Shown: positions 40,046 through 48,973 of the stretch, piece by piece
Layout: each line of letters opens with the position of its first letter
How positions within the stretch are numbered: the stretch's first letter is position 1
Source of the DNA: Acidobacteriota bacterium
GTDB taxonomy: Bacteria; Acidobacteriota; Terriglobia; Acidiferrales; UBA7541
Direction of reading: 5' to 3'
Length of the DNA: 64,000 bases
NCBI GenBank assembly: GCA_003154775.1
Contig: PMES01000148.1
Span: forward strand, 1-64,000
Notes under the pieces: model-generated
Database searches by the model: none
Seen by the model: the letters and a program-made list of their open reading frames with translations, nothing else
Told to the model about the DNA's origin: nothing
Made by a program: the position numbers and the translations under genes

Positions 40046-41395
40046 TCAGGCTCGGCCAAACGAGTGATACTCGAAACCCAGTTCCTGCATTTTCCTTGGG
40101 GAATAGAGATTCCTGCCGTCAATCACCAGGCGGCGGGCCATGAGCTGACCGGCACGTTCCCAATCGAGCTTGCGGAAAATTTGCCATTCTGTACAAACCA
40201 GCGCGGCATCGGCCTGCTGGAGAGCGTCGTAGGGATCTTCGTGATAGACCACCTGCGGGAAGATGGGCTTGGTGCGGGCAATGGCTTCCGGATCGCTGGC
40301 GTGAACGATGGCGCCTTCTTCCAGGAGCTTGCGAATCACTTCCAGCGCGGGGGCAAAACGGATGTCGTCGGTGTTGGCCTTAAAGGCTAGTCCGAGCACG
40401 GCAACGCGTTTGCCCTTGATGACCCACAAAGCGCGGTGGATTTTCTCGAAGAAGCGTTCGAGGCGCTGCTTGTTGACGCGCTCAGCGGCCTTGAGCATTT
40501 CAAAGTCAACCCCAACAGAAGCGGCGAGGTGAATGAAGGCCTGAATGTCCTTCGGGAAGCAGAAGCCGCCGAAGCCCAGACCTGCCTTCAAGAATTGAGT
40601 TCCGATGCGGGGATCGAGCCCCATGGCGTGAGTCACTTCCTCGACATCGGCGCCAATGCGCTCGCAGAGATCGGAGATTACGTTGGCATAGCTGATCTTC
40701 AGGGCCAGGAAGGAATTCGAAGCATGCTTGATCAGTTCGGCGCTGTTGATGGTGGTGACGAGCAATACCCCGGCCGGTTCCTTGGGGCACCCGCCCGCGT
40801 GGATGGGGCAGTGGAATTTCCTTTCGAGAATCGGCTGGTAGATTTCGCGGAGCTTGGCCGCGGAGGCGGTGTCTTCCACACCCACGACGATGCGGTCCGG
40901 ATGAAAGAAATCGCCAACGGCCGTGCCTTCGCGGAGAAACTCGGGATTTGAAGCGACCTGGAATTTCGGCCCGCTTCCGGGGGAATAGGCGGCCAGAGCT
41001 TTCTGAAGCTGCACACCGGTGAGCGCGGGGACGGTGCTCTTCTCGACCACAAGTTTCGGAGAGCGTGCCTCGGTGGCGACTTGGCGAGCGACGTGGTCGA
41101 TGGCGGAAAGGTCGGCCTCGCCGGATTCTTTCGGCGGTGTGCCGACACAAATGAAAATGACGTCACCGGCACGGATAGCCTCACCAGCGTTAGAGGTATA
41201 AGAGATTTTCTTCTCGGCCACGGCGCGCCGGAGCACTTCGTCGAGATGCTCCTCGTAAATGGGGACCTTGCCCGCTTTGAGCTGGTCGATGCGCTTTTCG
41301 TCGATGTCCGTGCAGATAACTTCATGACCCGCCGCCGCGAGGCAGGCTCCGGTGACCAGGCCAACGTAGCCACAGCCAATTACCGTGAGACGCAC
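40046..41395 (-). CDS. ugd: UDP-glucose 6-dehydrogenase
   Basis: A 449-residue NAD-dependent dehydrogenase oxidising UDP-glucose to UDP-glucuronate. The Rossmann motif VIGCGYVGLVTGACLA is at the N-terminus. The catalytic cysteine is C279 in GLGFGGFCFPKDIQAF, and GLAFKANTDDIRFAPAL begins the C-terminal domain. Compared with common Ugd proteins, a short insertion HAGGCPKEPAG is seen near residues 199-209. It converges with the UDP-glucuronate decarboxylase gene, the next step of the pathway. Confidence 0.95.
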   Translation of the reverse strand: MRLTVIGCGYVGLVTGACLAAAGHEVICTDIDEKRIDQLKAGKVPIYEEHLDEVLRRAVAEKKISYTSNAGEAIRAGDVIFICVGTPPKESGEADLSAIDHVARQVATEARSPKLVVEKSTVPALTGVQLQKALAAYSPGSGPKFQVASNPEFLREGTAVGDFFHPDRIVVGVEDTASAAKLREIYQPILERKFHCPIHAGGCPKEPAGVLLVTTINSAELIKHASNSFLALKISYANVISDLCERIGADVEEVTHAMGLDPRIGTQFLKAGLGFGGFCFPKDIQAFIHLAASVGVDFEMLKAAERVNKQRLERFFEKIHRALWVIKGKRVAVLGLAFKANTDDIRFAPALEVIRKLLEEGAIVHASDPEAIARTKPIFPQVVYHEDPYDALQQADAALVCTEWQIFRKLDWERAGQLMARRLVIDGRNLYSPRKMQELGFEYHSFGRA

Positions 41396-41514
41396 TGTAG
41401 TTGCTCCGTTTCCAGGAATAGCACCTTAAATTGAGGAGGGAAGGAATGTTCCCGCCCGATTGCTACCGCGCCACAAAGATCATCCAACAGATTATCCAAT
41501 ACCCGGGCTGGAAC

Positions 41515-42675
41515 CTACCTCTTTCCGAGAAGGAGGCCGCGAAGCCCTAACAGGACGAGGCGGGGCTGGCGGCGAACCAGATTCCAGAGCAGGCGAGTAG
41601 ACTCATCCCGATTGATCTCGCCGAGCGATTCCCGGGTGGAGACGTTGAGCAAGTCCACCAGGCGCGAATAATCTTCCTGCTGGAAGTAATGCAGGGTCCG
41701 CCGGATGAGCCAATGGGTGCTCAATTCGCGGCGCAAGGCCCGCAATTCGTGGCTGCCTTTTTGCAGGATGGCATCGGCCACGCCGCGCGCGCCGCGAAAT
41801 CCCGTGACAATGCCGCCAATCGTCGAGACTTTGACTTGCGCGGCCGCATCGCCGACAAGGTACACGTCGCCGCTGCCAACACGCCGCTGCACGGGAATCC
41901 AGCGCTTGTATACGGGAATGCGTGCTCCCTGCCACTCGAGCGGGTCGAAACCCTTCTTTTGCAGGAAGCGGTCAAAGCAGCGTTTGGTGGCTTGACCGTG
42001 CTCTCCGATAACACCCACGGCGGCGCGTTCCGGCGATTCCGGGATGAGCCAATAAAAATAGGGGGTGTCGTCCGGAACGAACCAGACGCGCGTGGTATCG
42101 GGAGGACAGTCCTTGGGGAGCTTTACGACTGCTTGCATCAGCGGGACGGTATCGACGGGAGGCCACCCGGCGGCCTTGGCCACACGGCTGACGGCTCCGT
42201 CGGCGCCGACAAGACTCGCGGCGTGCAATTCCTTGCGCTGGCCCCCGCGATCAATTTCGACGCGCAAACCGTGCCCGTTGGGAGAGAGTCCCAGAAAGCG
42301 GGTGTCATAGTCGATTGAAGCGCCGGCCGCTTGGGCTTCCTGGGCGAGCGCGGGGATCAGGCGGGAACGCTCAATGATGAGGTCCGGCCGACGCAGGGAA
42401 ACGACAGCGGAGCGCCCGTCGGTGAAGAGTTCGAAGCGGCGAATTTCGTTCAGGATGCTGGCACGCGCGGACTGGCCGATCTGGTTTCTAAAGTGGTCGG
42501 TGACAATCAGGGTGCGGGATGTGGGGTCCAAAGTCGGCTTGGATTCCAGCACGCGCACAGATCGACCGCCACGTGCGACGTGGGTTGCGGTATAGAAGCC
42601 CGCCGCGGAGCCGCCAACGACGACAACATCACCGGCGTTCCGGTCCTGCCGGATCTCGTTTTCTACTTTTTTCAC
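41515..42675 (-). CDS. FAD-dependent oxidoreductase, geranylgeranyl-reductase-like
   Basis: About 386 residues from a GTG at 42675; GTG/ATG codons at 42741-42747 would add 22-24 residues, and the choice is uncertain. The FAD-binding DVVVVGGSAAGFYTATHVARGG is near the N-terminus, DPTSRTLIV follows, and the second FAD motif GDVYLVGDAAAQVKVSTIGGIVTGFRGAR is typical of the geranylgeranyl reductase/halogenase group. Substrates in this group are isoprenoid lipids or aromatic compounds. It sits in the polysaccharide locus next to a polyprenyl-phosphate transferase, so saturation of a polyprenyl carrier is a possible but unproven role. Confidence 0.82.
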   Translation of the reverse strand: MKKVENEIRQDRNAGDVVVVGGSAAGFYTATHVARGGRSVRVLESKPTLDPTSRTLIVTDHFRNQIGQSARASILNEIRRFELFTDGRSAVVSLRRPDLIIERSRLIPALAQEAQAAGASIDYDTRFLGLSPNGHGLRVEIDRGGQRKELHAASLVGADGAVSRVAKAAGWPPVDTVPLMQAVVKLPKDCPPDTTRVWFVPDDTPYFYWLIPESPERAAVGVIGEHGQATKRCFDRFLQKKGFDPLEWQGARIPVYKRWIPVQRRVGSGDVYLVGDAAAQVKVSTIGGIVTGFRGARGVADAILQKGSHELRALRRELSTHWLIRRTLHYFQQEDYSRLVDLLNVSTRESLGEINRDESTRLLWNLVRRQPRLVLLGLRGLLLGKR

Positions 42676-42864
42676 CGTTTCGGCTTCACCCTGCTGACGG
42701 AATGCACCGTTGCGCGCCCTGCCACCGCGGCGGATTCGCATCACCACCTGGGGGCCCCATCGTCTTGCGAACAGACTGCGTCAGAAAGTATAGCGAATCC
42801 TATGTCCCGGTCCAAACCGGTGGCAGGGCCATAATTCTTACATTCGGGGACAACTCCAGAGGCT

Positions 42865-43911
42865 TTAGGCGGCGGTCTTGTCCAACTGGCGCTCGTAGGG
42901 AGCCCGCTCCAGCCAAGCGACGGCGGGCAGCATGGAAATTATGACCAGGGCACCGATCAGGATCGCACCTGAAGAGGACAAGTAGGTTACCAGGACGGCT
43001 GCGCTTCCACAGACGGCACCCGCCAAATACATGGCGAGAACGGCGCCGCGCTGTCCTAAACCAAGATTGGCCAGGCGGTGGGCGGAGTGATCTTTGCCCG
43101 GAGTGGCAAAAGGGAGCAACCCGCGACGCGAACGGGAGATGGTGACGAGCGTGGTGTCGAAAATCGTCGCGCACAAGATGAGGACCGGAGCGAGCCAACT
43201 GGCGGCCGTGGTGGCATGTTCGAGCCGGAGTTTCAGCGCAAGCGTAGCCATCAGAAATCCGAGGAACATCGCGCCGCCATCGCCCATGAAGATCTTGGCG
43301 GGCTTAAAATTCCAGCGCAGGAATCCCGCGGCTGCCCCCAGAATCGCCGCCGCAAGCGTGGTGACGAGCGTTTGGCCGTTCAGATAAGCGATGAGGGCGA
43401 AGAAGATGGAGGCCATGGCCGCGACGCCGGCGCACAAGCCATCCATGTGGTCCAGGATGCTGAATGACGCGGTGATGCCCACGACCCAGAGAATGGTGAG
43501 TGCAGCATCCAGCCACTGGCCGGGACGTCCACGGAGTAAAACGCTGAAGACCTGCGCGTGGATGCCGGTTGCAAGGAGAAACACAGCGGCCAAGGGCATT
43601 CCGACGAAGAGTTTGACCTGGTGATGCAGCCAGCCGCGGTCGTCCAGGAAACCGACGATGGCAACAAGGGTGGCGCCGGTGACGATGCCGAAGCTTTGCG
43701 CCCGCGCGGCGCCGTCGAAGGCGATCAGTATGGCCAGCATCACGCCGCCATACATCGCCAGACCACCCAGCAGGGGAATGGGTTTGAGATGAACCTTACG
43801 TGGGCCTGGCAAATCCACCATGCCCACACGAATAGCCAACGCGCGCACTGGCACCGTTAGTACCAGCGATGCTGACAAGGCGATTAGAAACGCCAGCAGG
43901 CCCGCACTCAT
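42865..43911 (-). CDS. polyprenyl-phosphate N-acetylhexosamine-1-phosphate transferase (MraY/WecA family)
   Basis: A 348-residue protein with about ten membrane helices, the initiating PNPT enzyme that loads a sugar phosphate on undecaprenyl phosphate. Family motifs: RKVHLKPIPLLGG, the Mg site GFLDDRG (D90, D91), LDHMDGL (D154, D157), KIFMGDGGAMFLGF (D211) and the histidine loop GKDHSAHRL. The asparagine that usually precedes the second acidic motif (NAxNLxDGxDG) is replaced (TASFSILDHMDG). It probably primes O-antigen, capsule or exopolysaccharide synthesis with the following GT4 enzyme. Confidence 0.89.
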   Translation of the reverse strand: MSAGLLAFLIALSASLVLTVPVRALAIRVGMVDLPGPRKVHLKPIPLLGGLAMYGGVMLAILIAFDGAARAQSFGIVTGATLVAIVGFLDDRGWLHHQVKLFVGMPLAAVFLLATGIHAQVFSVLLRGRPGQWLDAALTILWVVGITASFSILDHMDGLCAGVAAMASIFFALIAYLNGQTLVTTLAAAILGAAAGFLRWNFKPAKIFMGDGGAMFLGFLMATLALKLRLEHATTAASWLAPVLILCATIFDTTLVTISRSRRGLLPFATPGKDHSAHRLANLGLGQRGAVLAMYLAGAVCGSAAVLVTYLSSSGAILIGALVIISMLPAVAWLERAPYERQLDKTAA

Positions 43912-44231
43912 ACACCCTCGTCACTCGTTCTGGCGAAACTAGCCCGGGCGAGATGGCCAGACGTTCACAGAGACGATGCCGGTTTGGGTTCCGGCTCCCA
44001 AGTCAACGCAAAGACGGCGGCTGAGAGAAAGCCTCCGTTGCTGCCCCACGCAGCCAGAACACCATAGCGCGAAATGGGAACGAATGCCAGAACAATTGCA
44101 ACGGTAGGCCGGTTAATTTATCTTATAACAATTGATAATTTATCGTGAGGTAATATGACTCACATGACTTGTGGGCGAGTCTGCCGGCCAGCTAGGCGCG
44201 GAAGTCTGCTGGCGCAGGAAAGCTCCGAGGG
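43912..44231. other. AT-rich intergenic region upstream of the PNPT gene
   Basis: 320 bp between two leftward genes. The segment 44112-44156 is strongly AT-rich (TTATAACAATTGATAATTT) and probably carries the leftward PNPT promoter. The same AT-rich block precedes a GAGGTAAT-ATG at 44155 that could open a short rightward reading frame. Nothing else stands out. Confidence 0.45.
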
Positions 44232-44373
44232 TCAGGCTTGGGCGGCTGCGGAGACGATTTCCACCAATTTGGTGAGTTCCTTGTTTCTCTCGTACTCGGG
44301 CGCAGCCGCGGCTGCCGATGCACCCATGCTTCGGAGAAGATCCGGGTTGCGGGAGATGCGCCTGACCGCTTGA
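44155..44373 (+). CDS. doubtful small open frame with good RBS, antisense to the GT4 3' end
   Basis: 72 codons starting at ATG 44155, preceded by GTGAGGTAAT and an AT-rich promoter-like block. The first ~25 residues are free of overlap; the rest lies antisense to the end of the glycosyltransferase gene and looks compositionally like its shadow (Ala/Ser/Arg-rich). It may be the start of a gene whose body has been replaced. No family is recognised. Confidence 0.18.
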   Translation: MTHMTCGRVCRPARRGSLLAQESSEGQAWAAAETISTNLVSSLFLSYSGAAAAADAPMLRRRSGLREMRLTA

Positions 44374-45434
44374 ACGAGTTGCGCGGGATCATCGGGGTTT
44401 GCCGCGACGGAGAAACCTTTCCGGGCGCCGATGGAGACGACATCACATTCCTCGGGCGCAACCGCCACGACCGGCTTCCCGGCGGCGAGGATGCTGTACA
44501 TCTTGCTGGGGACGACAACGCCTTCGAGGCCGCGCTTTACGGTAATGATGTGGGCATCGGCGGCGGCAAGAACCGAAGGAATCTTACTGCTGGGGAAGAA
44601 CGGGAGGAAGCGGACATTGGGAAGTCCGGCGGCGGCGGCCTGCAGGCGCTCGCGCTGCGCGCCATCACCGACGAAGACCATGGAGATGCCGTCTTGCGCG
44701 AGTTCCCGTGCGGCGGTGAGCAGCGTGTCCCATGCGCCATAGAAGCCGAGATTGCCGGCATGCAGGAGAACAAATTGGGAATTGCCTCGAATGGCCTGGA
44801 TGACCTGCGGATCGAAGGACGGGGTGGATCCTTGAGGCGGGAGTTCCGCGCCATCGCGAACAACGACGACACGCTCAGCTTCGACGCCTTTGGCGAGGAT
44901 GCGGTTGCGCATGTCGTCGCCGAGCACGACAACGCGAGTGGCGCGGCGCAGTGCCCAGCGATGCAGCTTTTCCCAGAAACGGGCCAGCAATCCGGGGGGA
45001 ACGATGGAACCGCCCAGAGCCATATCGGGATACAAGTCTCGGATGTTGTAGATGTAAGGCTTGCGTTTCAGGAGGGCGACGAAGGCCCCGACGATGCCCT
45101 CGAAGGGCGGGTCGGTCATGGCCAGAATGACGTCGCACGGAAGAACGAGGGCCTGCGGAACAGCCAGGAAAACGTAAGTCAGGTAATTGAACACGCGTTT
45201 TTTCATTTGCAGGCGGGGGAAATCCGTGGAGCCGGCGCGGATGATCCGCGTGCGCCCGGAATTCTCGGACTGATAGGGACGCCAAGGCCGGCGTTCAGTG
45301 GGATCGTACGAAGGGCGGCCGCAGAGAACCGTGACGTCATGCTTTTCGGCAAGGGCATTGACAACGGTCTGCCCCATTTTCGCGGTCGCAGAGGTGTCCG
45401 GCGGATAATAGAGGTTCAAGAGCAGAACGCGCAC
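44232..45434 (-). CDS. GT4-family glycosyltransferase (WbuB-like)
   Basis: About 400 residues from the GTG at 45434 (RVLLLNLYYPPDTSATAKMGQ), which is where homology to GT4 proteins normally begins; the 105-residue open extension upstream looks non-coding. The donor-binding half contains VLLHAGNLGFYGAWDTLL, MVFVGDGAQRERLQ and the acidic motif KRGLEGVVVPSKMYSILAAGKPVVAVAPEE. These are WbuB/WbpH-type features, usually transferring a deoxy- or aminosugar onto a polyprenyl-PP-linked acceptor. It lies 320 bp upstream of the PNPT gene on the same strand. There is no RBS; TACAAT lies about 10 nt before the GTG, so a leaderless transcript is possible. Confidence 0.89.
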   Translation of the reverse strand: MRVLLLNLYYPPDTSATAKMGQTVVNALAEKHDVTVLCGRPSYDPTERRPWRPYQSENSGRTRIIRAGSTDFPRLQMKKRVFNYLTYVFLAVPQALVLPCDVILAMTDPPFEGIVGAFVALLKRKPYIYNIRDLYPDMALGGSIVPPGLLARFWEKLHRWALRRATRVVVLGDDMRNRILAKGVEAERVVVVRDGAELPPQGSTPSFDPQVIQAIRGNSQFVLLHAGNLGFYGAWDTLLTAARELAQDGISMVFVGDGAQRERLQAAAAGLPNVRFLPFFPSSKIPSVLAAADAHIITVKRGLEGVVVPSKMYSILAAGKPVVAVAPEECDVVSIGARKGFSVAANPDDPAQLVQAVRRISRNPDLLRSMGASAAAAAPEYERNKELTKLVEIVSAAAQA

Positions 45435-45735
45435 GGAGAGATTGTACAAGGAGAAATGGGGGGGGTGAAGGAGCAGAGGCGGGGAGGTGACTGGCGGGGT
45501 CGCGAGGTACGACCACGAGGATAAACACAAACAACGTGAGAGAGACAGAAAGCACGAACGGCTTTGTGAAAAAGGGGACAGTTGGACTATTACCGTTCCT
45601 TGGGACAGTTCCGCGGGTTGCCGCGAGCCTCTACCGTAGCAAAACCCGGGAAAGGGTTTGCAGGAAGGCGTGTGGAAGAAACGCGCTTCGCGAAACCAAT
45701 GTTCCGGAAAGAACAGCCGATACCGGGAGGGTAGA
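45435..45735. other. divergent intergenic region
   Basis: 301 bp between the GT4 gene (-) and a small secreted-protein gene (+). A -10-like TACAAT lies at about 45441-45446 on the minus strand. No gene, clear repeat or RNA element was recognised. Confidence 0.35.
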
Positions 45736-46227
45736 ATGCAGGGGAACAATCGCTCCAGGAAAGTGCATCTTCTGTTTGTGATTCTCTTGTGCGCGTGCGC
45801 GCTACGACTGGCGGCTCAGCCTACAAACCTGCCGGAGGCCGTGACCAACGCGCATACCGTCTTCCTTGTGAACGAGACGGGATTCCCGGAGTTGCAGTAC
45901 ACGGCGGTGCTGGAGCTGAACAAATGGGGACATTTTGAAATTGCCGAGAGCCGCGAGAAGGCCGACCTGGTGCTTTCGCTGAGCAGCGGGACACATGTTC
46001 GAGCGTTGCCCGACGGACAATACTCCCGACCCACGGGACTGAACGCGTTCACAGAAGAGGCGGTGCCAAAGGGACACACCCGCGTGGCGCTGCTGGATCC
46101 GAAGACGGGAGCGACGCTGTGGTCCGACCTGCGCAAGACGGAAGGCGGCAAGGTGAAGAACGGTCACCTGCTGGATGGATTGCGCGAAGCCTTCGATACT
46201 TATGAGAAGAGCAGGGGCCGGAAGTAG
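45736..46227 (+). CDS. secreted hypothetical protein (163 aa)
   Basis: The ATG at 45736 has GGGAGG upstream. The protein begins with a clear signal peptide (KVHLLFVILLCACALRLAAQ) and then a compact domain: AHTVFLVNETGFPELQYTAVLELNKWGHFEIAESREKADLVLSL, later HTRVALLDPKTGATLWSD. The pattern 'NxxGxPxLxxxxxxxLxKWGxFxxxxxxxxADLVL' followed by 'DPxTGxxLW' is seen in small Acidobacterial secreted proteins of unknown function. Export to the periplasm is the only supported statement. Confidence 0.58.
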   Translation: MQGNNRSRKVHLLFVILLCACALRLAAQPTNLPEAVTNAHTVFLVNETGFPELQYTAVLELNKWGHFEIAESREKADLVLSLSSGTHVRALPDGQYSRPTGLNAFTEEAVPKGHTRVALLDPKTGATLWSDLRKTEGGKVKNGHLLDGLREAFDTYEKSRGRK

Positions 46228-46401
46228 GAGTACGGGCCGTACTCTTTTTGCGGTGTTGCGGCTTGAAGGATGTTATGAGATTTGAGTTCTCAGTAGGCTG
46301 CTGAAAAGGGCCAGAAAAGACTTTCTTCAGGGGTTAGAGAGCCTGTATGAGAACTACAACCCGCGATCAGTGCAGGTGTCTCCAACGAGGGTCTTCGCCG
46401 G

Positions 46402-46989
46402 TTAGCTGCCCTTCTTCAATTCCGCGAGCACCATCTTCGCCAGGTCCTTCAGCGTTTCAAACACGCCCTGCCCGTTAGTCGCCACGGATTCAATCACCGG
46501 CTCGCCCTTCTTCTGCAAATGCTTCGTCAGATCTTCCAAGCTCAGCACATTCGGCAGGTCGCGCTTGTTCAATTGCAGCACGTACGGAATCGTCGCGAAA
46601 TTCAGGTTGTGCGCTCTCAGGTGTTCTTGCAGGTTGTCCAGCGTCTCGAAGTTTGCGTCCAGCCGCTCTTCCTGGGAATCCGCGACAAACACCACGCCGT
46701 CAGCACCTTTCAGGATCAGCTTCCGGCTCGCTTCGTAAAACACCTGCCCAGGCACCGTATACAGGTGAAAGCGCGTCTTAAATCCGCGCACCGTTCCCAA
46801 ATCCAGTGGCAGAAAATCGAAGAACAGCGTCCGGTCCGTCTCCGTGGCCAGCGACACCATCTTCCCCTTCAGGTTTTGGCCCGTATGGTCGTAGATCCAC
46901 TGCAAGTTAGCGGTCTTCCCGCCGAGGCCCGGACCGTAGTACACCAGCTTGCAGTTAATTTCGCGCGCAGGAAAATTGATGAAAGGCAC
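46402..46989 (-). CDS. mglA: MglA-type small Ras-like GTPase
   Basis: A 195-residue GTPase. The P-loop is GPGLGGKT (residues 19-26), the switch II region [10 protein letters not shown] has the MglA-typical Thr in place of the DxxG Asp, and base recognition is via LNKRDLP. In Myxococcus MglA sets polarity for motility and is regulated by the GAP MglB. GTG start at 46989 with AGGT upstream. No mglB/roadblock gene is adjacent, and a leftward orientation isolates it from the TPR gene. Role in polarity, motility or protein targeting in this organism is unknown. Confidence 0.91.
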   Translation of the reverse strand: MPFINFPAREINCKLVYYGPGLGGKTANLQWIYDHTGQNLKGKMVSLATETDRTLFFDFLPLDLGTVRGFKTRFHLYTVPGQVFYEASRKLILKGADGVVFVADSQEERLDANFETLDNLQEHLRAHNLNFATIPYVLQLNKRDLPNVLSLEDLTKHLQKKGEPVIESVATNGQGVFETLKDLAKMVLAELKKGS

Positions 46990-47225
46990 GAGTCGTCAAC
47001 CTGAATACCATCTGAAACTTATAGCATACGCACGCAGGGCAGGCCAACGTCGTTCTTGCGTGCCCGTCTCTATAAAAGCTGTTCCAAGTGTCACGGAGAA
47101 GCACCTTCTTGGGAAAAGTTATTTTCGCACATGCTGCCGGTCGGTAAAGACTATCTAATCTGGTACTCCCCTCCCCCATCTGACTTCCGTTGACGACGGC
47201 ACAACCCTCTGCTAGCATTCGCGTC

Positions 47226-47858
47226 ATGGCGAAGGTGCAGAAGTTTTCCTCGGGCTCAGCCGGGCGGGCCAAATCCCCGTCCAGTGCCCCGTCTAAGCTT
47301 AAGAAAAAGAATAACTTACCAGCCCCTCCCCCGCAGCGTGGTGGCGTCGAGATGGTTGACCCGCGCGTGCAGGCCCAGATGAAAGTCTACGAAGAGGCCA
47401 TGGCTCTCTTCCACCAGCAGAAATTCCAGCGTGCCAAACAGGAACTGGAAAAGGTCCTCGAGGGGCCCAGCAAGGAACTTGCCGATCGCGCGCGCACCCA
47501 TCTCCGCATCACCGAACAGCGCATGAAACCCCTCTCCGAGCAAAATCCTAAATCGCCCGAAGAGCACTACCAGCGTGGCGTCGCCATGATGAATCTCGGC
47601 CGCTGGGATGAAGCCCGCGAAAGCCTCGACAAGGCGCGCAAACTCGCCCCTAAAGCCGATCACATCCACTACGCTCTGGCTGCGCTCGACTGCCTTACCG
47701 GCGAAGCCGATTCCGCCATGGCCAACCTCAAGGTGGCCATTGAGCTGCGCCCCTCCAACCGGTACCACGCGCGTAACGACGAGGACTTTGCGTTCCTCCA
47801 GGAAGACCCCCGCTTCACGGAATTGCTGTATCCTGAAAAGGACGGCTACACGGGATAG
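47226..47858 (+). CDS. TPR-repeat protein
   Basis: A 210-residue protein. Residues 1-45 are a basic, Ser/Pro/Lys-rich tail (KLKKKNNLPAPPPQRGG). Residues about 50-190 are helical repeats with the TPR spacing: AMALFHQQKFQRAKQELEKVLE and EEHYQRGVAMMNLGRWDEARESLDKARKLAPKADH, then a third partial unit. The C-terminal RNDEDFAFLQEDPRFTELLY is a frequent end in Acidobacterial TPR proteins. Likely a cytoplasmic scaffold. It is directly upstream of yvcK (55-bp gap) and divergent from mglA. Confidence 0.81.
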   Translation: MAKVQKFSSGSAGRAKSPSSAPSKLKKKNNLPAPPPQRGGVEMVDPRVQAQMKVYEEAMALFHQQKFQRAKQELEKVLEGPSKELADRARTHLRITEQRMKPLSEQNPKSPEEHYQRGVAMMNLGRWDEARESLDKARKLAPKADHIHYALAALDCLTGEADSAMANLKVAIELRPSNRYHARNDEDFAFLQEDPRFTELLYPEKDGYTG

Positions 47859-47913
47859 TCTCTCCCGAAGTGGATCGCCGCCTCGCTCGCGTCAATCGGA
47901 AGCTGAGCCTCAC

Positions 47914-48951
47914 GTGAACAGGTCTCGACGCAAAAAAACCCTGCAATCCCGCGGTCTACGCGTCGTCGCACTCGGTGGCGGCACGGGCCTTTCCGCACTG
48001 CTTCGTGGTTTGAAAGAGCACGTCGTCCGCCGCACGGACCGCCACGCTTCCCGCGAGCGTCCCATCGCCGACCTTGCCGCGATTGTCACCGTCACCGACG
48101 ATGGCGGCAGCTCCGGCCGGCTTCGCCGCGAAAATCGCATGCTACCTCCCGGGGACATTCGCAACTGCATGGTGGCCCTTTCGAAGGATGAAGCGCTGCT
48201 CGGCCGCCTCTTCCAGTACCGTTTTCATGCCGGCCGCGGCCTCGTTGGCCATAATTTTGGCAACCTGTTCCTTGCCGCCCTCACCCACGTGACCGGCGAT
48301 TTCGCCGAAGCCGTTCGCGTCTCCAGTAAAGTTCTCGCCATACGCGGCCGCATCTTTCCCTCCACCGTCTCCAACGTGCATCTCACCGCGACGCTCGCCA
48401 ATGGCCAGCACGTTAGCGGCGAAACGAAAATCTCCCGCAGCCGCGTGCCCATCCGACAGATCCAGCTCGTGCCTCGCCGCGTTCGTGCCCTCCCCAAAGC
48501 CATTGATGCCATTCAAAAAGCCGACCTGATCCTTATGGGTCCCGGCTCTCTCTACACCAGCGTCATTCCCAATCTCCTCATCCCGGAAATTGCCCAGGCC
48601 ATTGCGCGTTCCAAAGCCCCGCGCGTTTATATCGCCAATCTCATGACCCAACCCGGCGAAACCACCCACTACTCTCTCAGTGAACATTTGCACGCCATTC
48701 AGCTCCATGTCGGCAAGCGCGTCATTGACTGGGTTGTCGCCAATCGCCAGCCCGTCTCCGCCGACGTCGCGCGCCGTTATCGCGCCGAAGGTGCCGAGGC
48801 CGTCGTCGTTGACACCGATAAACTCCTCAAACTCAAGGTCAAGCTTGTGCTCGACAATCTCCTCGAAGAACACGGCCTCATCCGCCACAATTCTCCGCGC
48901 CTCGCCCGCCTCCTCGTCGACGAATTCCTCCTCCGCTCCTCCCGCCGCTAG
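47914..48951 (+). CDS. yvcK: YvcK/CofD-like gluconeogenesis factor
   Basis: A 345-residue protein of the YvcK branch of the CofD-like fold, which binds UDP-sugars and is needed for growth on gluconeogenic carbon sources and for normal cell shape. It shows VVALGGGTGLSALLRGLK, IVTVTDDGGSSGRLR, the hallmark LPPGDIRNCMVALS, and HNFGNLFLAAL. The GTG at 47914 starts just before this domain. It is not fused or linked to rapZ or whiA here. Confidence 0.91.
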   Translation: MNRSRRKKTLQSRGLRVVALGGGTGLSALLRGLKEHVVRRTDRHASRERPIADLAAIVTVTDDGGSSGRLRRENRMLPPGDIRNCMVALSKDEALLGRLFQYRFHAGRGLVGHNFGNLFLAALTHVTGDFAEAVRVSSKVLAIRGRIFPSTVSNVHLTATLANGQHVSGETKISRSRVPIRQIQLVPRRVRALPKAIDAIQKADLILMGPGSLYTSVIPNLLIPEIAQAIARSKAPRVYIANLMTQPGETTHYSLSEHLHAIQLHVGKRVIDWVVANRQPVSADVARRYRAEGAEAVVVDTDKLLKLKVKLVLDNLLEEHGLIRHNSPRLARLLVDEFLLRSSRR

Positions 48952-48973
48952 TCTCCACGCCTCTTTCTTGTGT

